This document shows, piece after piece, positions 60,463 to 64,000 of a stretch of DNA of 64,000 nucleotides. Position 1 is the first letter of the stretch. Every line of letters begins with the position of its first letter. The notes under the pieces are model-generated. The model saw only the letters and a list, made by a program, of their open reading frames with translations, ran no database searches and had not been told where the DNA came from. A program made the position numbers and the translations under genes. Source of the DNA: Thermoleophilum album (GTDB lineage Bacteria; Actinomycetota; Thermoleophilia; Solirubrobacterales; Thermoleophilaceae); the NCBI RefSeq assembly GCF_028867705.1, contig NZ_CP066171.1:1674001-1738000 (forward strand). Direction: 5' to 3'.

Positions 60463-62145
60463 GTGAAAAACGCCGCCAGGTGGCGTCTCCGCGCTGCGTC
60501 GTGGGCCGCAGCGGCAGTGGCCGCGCTCGCTGCCGCGGTTCCGTCCGCGGCGTCGGCGCGCGCCGCGGTTCTCGTCGCGACACCCGACGGACGTCTGCTC
60601 GCGCGCGAGGATCCCTTCGCGCCCTCGCCGACAGGGGTCGCTCAGGCACCCCGGACGCTCCCCTCCCTGCCGCCACCGGGAGCACCCGAGCCATACGCCC
60701 GCGCGGTCGCGGCGACGGCGACCCCCAGCGGTCGCCGAGCGCGAGCGGCTGCGAAAAAAGCGGCGAAGCGGCACCGGCGCTCGCGCACTCACGCTGGTGT
60801 GCGCGCGGTGCTCTCGGCGCTCGCGCGCGCCCGCGAGCGGGGCCACATCGATAGCGCCACCTACCGCTCCTACCGCGACATCCTCGCTCGCGCCCGCAGC
60901 ACGGCGCGCAGGCTGGGCGCGCGCGGCGTGCGCGGCCGCGAGCTCGCCGCGGTGCTGCGCTCGGTCGAGGCGCTCGCGCTTCGCGGTCGGCTGATCCCAT
61001 CGCGGCTCGCTATCACCTTCCTCGAGCTGCGCCTCAACGAACGCTTCTGGCGCAGCGCACGCATCCCGGCCGCGCGCGCCTGGATCGAGCTCGCAGGAAG
61101 CGAGCTCCTCTTCGCCTACTTCCCTGGCCAGGGCGTCCGTTTCCACCCCCTCGGCACCTTCAAGCGTGCGAACGCGATGCACGCAGCGTGCGTTCGTCCC
61201 GCTGCGACGCCGTGCGAGCAGAAGCGGCTTCTGGCTCTGCTGGACGAGGCACGCACGGTGGCGGTCAGGCGCTCGCCCCGCTTCTGGGCGTTCGAGTACA
61301 TGTTCGCGTTCGGCGGCGGTCGCCCCCCGTGGATCAGCGCGATGGCAACCGCCACGGCGCTTCAGGCGTACGCGCGCACGGCGCAACTCACCGGGCGCGA
61401 CGACCTCGTCCGCTTCGCGCGCTCGCTTTTGGGGGCGTTTGCGGCGCGACCGCCGCTGGGTGTGAGAACGACCGGTCCGCGCGGCGGCGTGCACTACCTG
61501 CAGTACTCGTTCGCGCCGCGCCTTTTCATCTTCAACGCCTTCACGCAAGCGGTAATCGGGCTCCACGATTTCGCTCAGCTCACCGCCGACAAGACGGCGC
61601 GCGCACGCTTCGAGGAGGCGCGCGGTGAGCTCGCCGCCGAGATACCGGCGAGCGATCTCGGCGACTGGTCGCTGTACTCGTGGCGCGGTCGCGCCTCGAC
61701 GCCGTCCTACCACGAGCTTCTGCGCGAGCTTCTCGCGGCAGCGTGCACGCGCCGTCTGGGTGCGGTGTTCTGCGACTACGCCGAGCGCTACCGCGCCTAC
61801 CAGACCGAGCCGCCGCGGATCGAGCCGCTCGTGGCCGCCACCGCCCGCAGCGGGCGACCGCTGCGGATCCGCTTCCGCTTGTCGAAACTCTCGGTCGTCG
61901 AGCTCCGCGTCGTACGCGACGGTCGCACCGTGCGGCGGCGGCTCGCCACCTTCGCGCGCGGAACCCGCGCGTTCGCGTGGCGCCCGACACGGCCGGGGGA
62001 GTACCGGATCGAGCTGGCGGCCAAGGAGCTGCGCACCGGTCGCGGTCTGCGCGGCCGTGCCGATCCCGTCACCGTTCAGGTGCTCGCGGGCGACGACGAG
62101 CGCGGCGACAGTCCCTCTCTCGACGGCTCGCGCGCGGCGCCATAG
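60463..62145 (+). CDS. Secreted D-glucuronyl C5-epimerase-like protein
   Basis: This 560-residue exported protein has a signal peptide (hydrophobic Ala run after an Arg-rich start) and a basic linker. The C-terminal alpha-barrel domain resembles the D-glucuronyl C5-epimerase family, with YFPGQGVRFHPLGTFKRANA, AFGGGRPPWISAMATATALQ and GGVHYLQYSFAPRLFIFNAF. The end of that domain has WSLYSWRGRASTPSYHELLR. The last about 110 residues are an Ig-like beta domain (VELRVVRDGRTVRRRLATFA and similar). C5-epimerases of this fold act on heparosan-like polysaccharides; bacterial members are largely uncharacterised. It starts at GTG 60463 and ends 13 bases before the ArsA-like gene. Confidence 0.75.
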   Translation: MKNAARWRLRAASWAAAAVAALAAAVPSAASARAAVLVATPDGRLLAREDPFAPSPTGVAQAPRTLPSLPPPGAPEPYARAVAATATPSGRRARAAAKKAAKRHRRSRTHAGVRAVLSALARARERGHIDSATYRSYRDILARARSTARRLGARGVRGRELAAVLRSVEALALRGRLIPSRLAITFLELRLNERFWRSARIPAARAWIELAGSELLFAYFPGQGVRFHPLGTFKRANAMHAACVRPAATPCEQKRLLALLDEARTVAVRRSPRFWAFEYMFAFGGGRPPWISAMATATALQAYARTAQLTGRDDLVRFARSLLGAFAARPPLGVRTTGPRGGVHYLQYSFAPRLFIFNAFTQAVIGLHDFAQLTADKTARARFEEARGELAAEIPASDLGDWSLYSWRGRASTPSYHELLRELLAAACTRRLGAVFCDYAERYRAYQTEPPRIEPLVAATARSGRPLRIRFRLSKLSVVELRVVRDGRTVRRRLATFARGTRAFAWRPTRPGEYRIELAAKELRTGRGLRGRADPVTVQVLAGDDERGDSPSLDGSRAAP

Positions 62146-62158
62146 CATCCGGACCCGG

Positions 62159-63355
62159 ATGCCGCCACGCACGATCATCTATACCGGCAAAGGCGGGGTT
62201 GGCAAGACGAGCGTGGCGCTCGCCACCGCGCGGCGTTGCGCGCGCTCGGGCTTGCGCACGCTCGTGATCTCGACCGATCCCGCGCACAACCTCGCCGACG
62301 CCCTCGAGCGCGACGTCGCCAACCGTCCCACCCCCTGCGGCCGCCGCCTCTACGCGCGACAGGTGGAGGCCCAGGAGGAGATCGAACAGCACTGGGAAGC
62401 GGTCCAGCGCTGGCTCGTCAATTTGCTCGCCGACCGCGGGCTCGACCGCATAGCCGCCGAGGAGCTGACCGTCCCGCCCGGGATGGACGAGCTCTTCGCC
62501 CTGCTCGCGATCAAAGAGCACTACGAGAGCGGCGAGTTCGACTGCCTGATCGTCGACTGCGCACCGACCGGCGAAACGTTGCGGCTGCTCTCGTTTCCCG
62601 ACGCCGCCGGATGGTGGCTCGAGAAGGTCTTGCCGCTCGAACGCAAACTCGTCGCCGCCGCGCGCCCGCTGGCGCGCACCCTGCTCGACGTTCCGCTTCC
62701 CGACGACCCTGTGTTCGAGGAGGTCGAGCGCCTCGTGCGCGGCCTCGGCGAGCTGGCGGGGATCCTGCGCGACCGCTCGACGACCAGTGTGCGGCTCGTT
62801 CTCAACCCCGAGCGGATCGTCGTGCGCGAAGCGATGCGGACCTACACCTACCTCAATCTCTACGGGTTTCCTGTCGACGCCGTCGTTGCCAACCGTGTCC
62901 TCCCGCCCGAGGCCGGGGGCGACTACTTCGCACCGTGGCGCGCCCTGCAGAGCGAGCAGCTCGACCTCGTGCGCGAGGCGTTCGCGCCGCTACCGGTACT
63001 CGAGGCACCCCACTTCCCGCGCGAGGTGGTGGGCACGCGGATGATCGACCGCCTCGCCGACGCGCTCTTCGACGGCACCGAGGCGCACGCGGTGCTTCAC
63101 GATGGCGCGCGGCCCGAGCTCAGCGACGACGGCGACGAACCGGTGCTGCGGCTGCCCTTGCCGCTCGCCGCGCGCGGCGACATCAAGGTACGGAAGGTCG
63201 GGCTCGAGCTGGTGGTGCGGGTGGGCCCGCACAAGCGCACCGTGGTGTTGCCGGACTCGCTCGCCGGTTGGGCGCCGGCCGGCGCGCGCTTCGACCAAGG
63301 CCAGCTCGAGATCAGGTTCCGGCGCCGCGAAACGGCGCTAGCCCAGGCACGGTGA
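62159..63355 (+). CDS. ArsA/Get3-like ATPase with C-terminal HSP20-like domain
   Basis: This 398-residue protein has the ArsA/Get3 nucleotide fold: P-loop IIYTGKGGVGKTSVALATAR, STDPAHNLADAL and the switch-like DCAPTGETLRLLSFP. A C-terminal helical part with LNPERIVVREAMRTYTYLNL and ANRVLPPEA follows. The last 90 residues form a beta domain (LRLPLPLAARGDIKVRKVGL, LVVRVGPHKRTVVLPDSLAG, QLEIRF) resembling the HSP20-like domain of ArsA homologues. The metal-binding Cys triad of arsenite ATPases is absent, so arsenic efflux is unlikely; targeting or chaperoning of hydrophobic clients is a possible role. A small partner gene overlaps it by GTGA. Confidence 0.85.
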   Translation: MPPRTIIYTGKGGVGKTSVALATARRCARSGLRTLVISTDPAHNLADALERDVANRPTPCGRRLYARQVEAQEEIEQHWEAVQRWLVNLLADRGLDRIAAEELTVPPGMDELFALLAIKEHYESGEFDCLIVDCAPTGETLRLLSFPDAAGWWLEKVLPLERKLVAAARPLARTLLDVPLPDDPVFEEVERLVRGLGELAGILRDRSTTSVRLVLNPERIVVREAMRTYTYLNLYGFPVDAVVANRVLPPEAGGDYFAPWRALQSEQLDLVREAFAPLPVLEAPHFPREVVGTRMIDRLADALFDGTEAHAVLHDGARPELSDDGDEPVLRLPLPLAARGDIKVRKVGLELVVRVGPHKRTVVLPDSLAGWAPAGARFDQGQLEIRFRRRETALAQAR

Positions 63356-63699
63356 GCGCTTCGCGCGACAGAGCCGCCGGCGAGCGCGACAACGGCCACG
63401 CCGGCTTCTCGCGCGGTGGTGACGATTTCGCGCATCTGCGCGACCACCGCCACGACGGCAGTGCCGGCACCGGCGACCGCGACCGACGCCGCCCACCGCA
63501 CACCCCGCTCTTCGACCTGGCGCTGCTCGTGTACGTGGTCGAAGCGCTGCGACGGGCGCTGCCCGCCGACCTGCGGACCCGCGCCACTGACGCTCTGCGC
63601 GAGTTCCTCCTCGCGCTGCGCGATCTGATCGACTGGTACCTCGAGCGTCTCGATGGGCGACGGCGCCAGCCCGAGGTAGAGGAAATCCCGCTCGAGTAG
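63352..63699 (+). CDS. Small partner protein coupled to the ArsA-like ATPase
   Basis: This 115-residue protein begins at GTG 63352 in the stop codon of the ArsA-like gene (GTGA). The first 50 residues are His/Asp/Arg/Gly-rich and probably disordered. The rest is an amphipathic helix block: LFDLALLVYVVEALRRALPA, TDALREFLLALRDLIDWYLE and RLDGRRRQPEVEEIPLE. I do not know a function; similar proteins follow ArsA-like genes in Solirubrobacterales as far as I recall. It may be a cofactor or membrane adapter of the ATPase. Confidence 0.65.
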   Translation: MSASRDRAAGERDNGHAGFSRGGDDFAHLRDHRHDGSAGTGDRDRRRPPHTPLFDLALLVYVVEALRRALPADLRTRATDALREFLLALRDLIDWYLERLDGRRRQPEVEEIPLE

Positions 63700-63747
63700 C
63701 GTCGCGATGCTGGCGGCCCGCCGCTCGCGGCACCGCCCGCCGCGGCG

Positions 63748-63990
63748 CTAGGGCAAGCGGATAGCGCGGATCGCGTGCTCGTCGGGCAGCTTGGCGAGCA
63801 CCTGGCGCACGATCTCGAGCACGTCGTGCTCGTCGTGACCGAGATCGTCCATCAGCGTCTTGAGCGCCGTCCAAGTGACCTTGAGCTGCGCGGGCGTGAG
63901 CTCGAGGCGATAGGCGACGTCGTCGGGACCGATCAGTAGTTCCTTGCCGCCCCCCTCCTCGCCCGGCTGCGTGCGCTCCTCGCTCGCCAC
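63748..63990 (-). CDS. Small conserved hypothetical protein
   Basis: The 80-residue protein has a disordered, acidic start (GEEGGG), then a compact helical core: GPDDVAYRLELTPAQLKVTW, TALKTLMDDLGHDEHDVLEI and VRQVLAKLPDEHAIRAIRLP. The start is GTG 63990, only ten bases from the window edge. No signal or membrane helix is seen. The family is not recognised; the pattern looks like a small conserved actinobacterial protein. It is convergent with the gene at 63352. Confidence 0.55.
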   Translation of the reverse strand: MASEERTQPGEEGGGKELLIGPDDVAYRLELTPAQLKVTWTALKTLMDDLGHDEHDVLEIVRQVLAKLPDEHAIRAIRLP

Positions 63991-64000
63991 GCTGCCGATG

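Noticed and set aside
59602..62178. 858-residue minus-strand open frame
   Set aside because: It covers the glucuronyl epimerase gene in antisense and overlaps the lipoprotein in another frame; composition is Arg-rich with no domain.

Overview
This 64 kb window is a very GC-rich bacterial chromosome segment with tightly packed genes, many joined by 4-bp GTGA/ATGA stop-start overlaps and often beginning with GTG. Gene content points to an actinobacterium of the Thermoleophilia/Solirubrobacterales type. The evidence is a CarD regulator, an InhA-like FabI, a mycobacterial AcrA1-type fatty acyl-CoA reductase, a galE2/plsC-like pair, and several small conserved proteins I associate with that class. 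The assignment is inference from gene content. No rRNA, tRNA, CRISPR array, insertion sequence or phage gene was seen.

From 1 to about 29 kb nearly everything is on the minus strand. Read in the direction of transcription it gives tilS-hpt-ftsH-folP-folB-folK-yihY, fabD-fabH-fabG-acpP-fabF-fabI, coaX-yidC-dus, greA-lysS, clpC-radA-disA-carD-ispD-PHP-ispF-amidase-cysS. This preserves much of the order known from Bacillus subtilis (tilS...folK-dusB-lysS-clpC-radA-disA-ispD-ispF-cysS), with a fatty-acid synthesis operon inserted, CarD where Bacillus has yacL, and a plus-strand GH114-like gene wedged between radA and disA. A MerR-like/cyclase fusion protein lies upstream of tilS.

From 29.5 to 43 kb lie lipid and envelope genes. 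They include a two-domain fatty acyl-CoA reductase, an SCP2/acyltransferase/epimerase/coiled-coil operon, and a degenerate nucleoside-phosphorylase-like gene. A large secreted peptidoglycan enzyme follows, combining a lytic transglycosylase, a degenerate M23 domain and an M15 peptidase behind a 478-bp structured leader. Then come a sirtuin and a beta-oxidation pair whose domains are split and permuted relative to FadB. From 42.7 to 47.2 kb there is an Rrf2 regulator beside a complete sulfate ABC transporter (cysA-cysW-cysT-sbp).

The most interesting locus is 47.3-53.6 kb. It looks like an undescribed RiPP (ribosomally made, modified peptide) cluster. A 70-residue precursor ends in its only cysteine with a Thr-x4-Cys spacing. 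A terminator/attenuator hairpin follows, then an APH-type kinase, a HopA1-APH fusion, and an EpiD/TvaF-like cysteine-decarboxylase flavoprotein. A four-helix membrane protein, a GNAT acetyltransferase and a PadR regulator complete a chain of overlapping genes. These are the parts used to make aminovinyl-cysteine rings in thioamitides and class V lanthipeptides, but no YcaO/TfuA thioamidation genes are present. A NarL-type two-component system lies directly upstream.

From 55.7 to 64 kb are an acyl-CoA dehydrogenase with a strong terminator and a palindromic operator, two small conserved genes, an aldo/keto reductase, and a lipoprotein. A glucuronyl C5-epimerase-like protein, an ArsA-like ATPase with a small coupled partner, and a final small conserved gene end the window.
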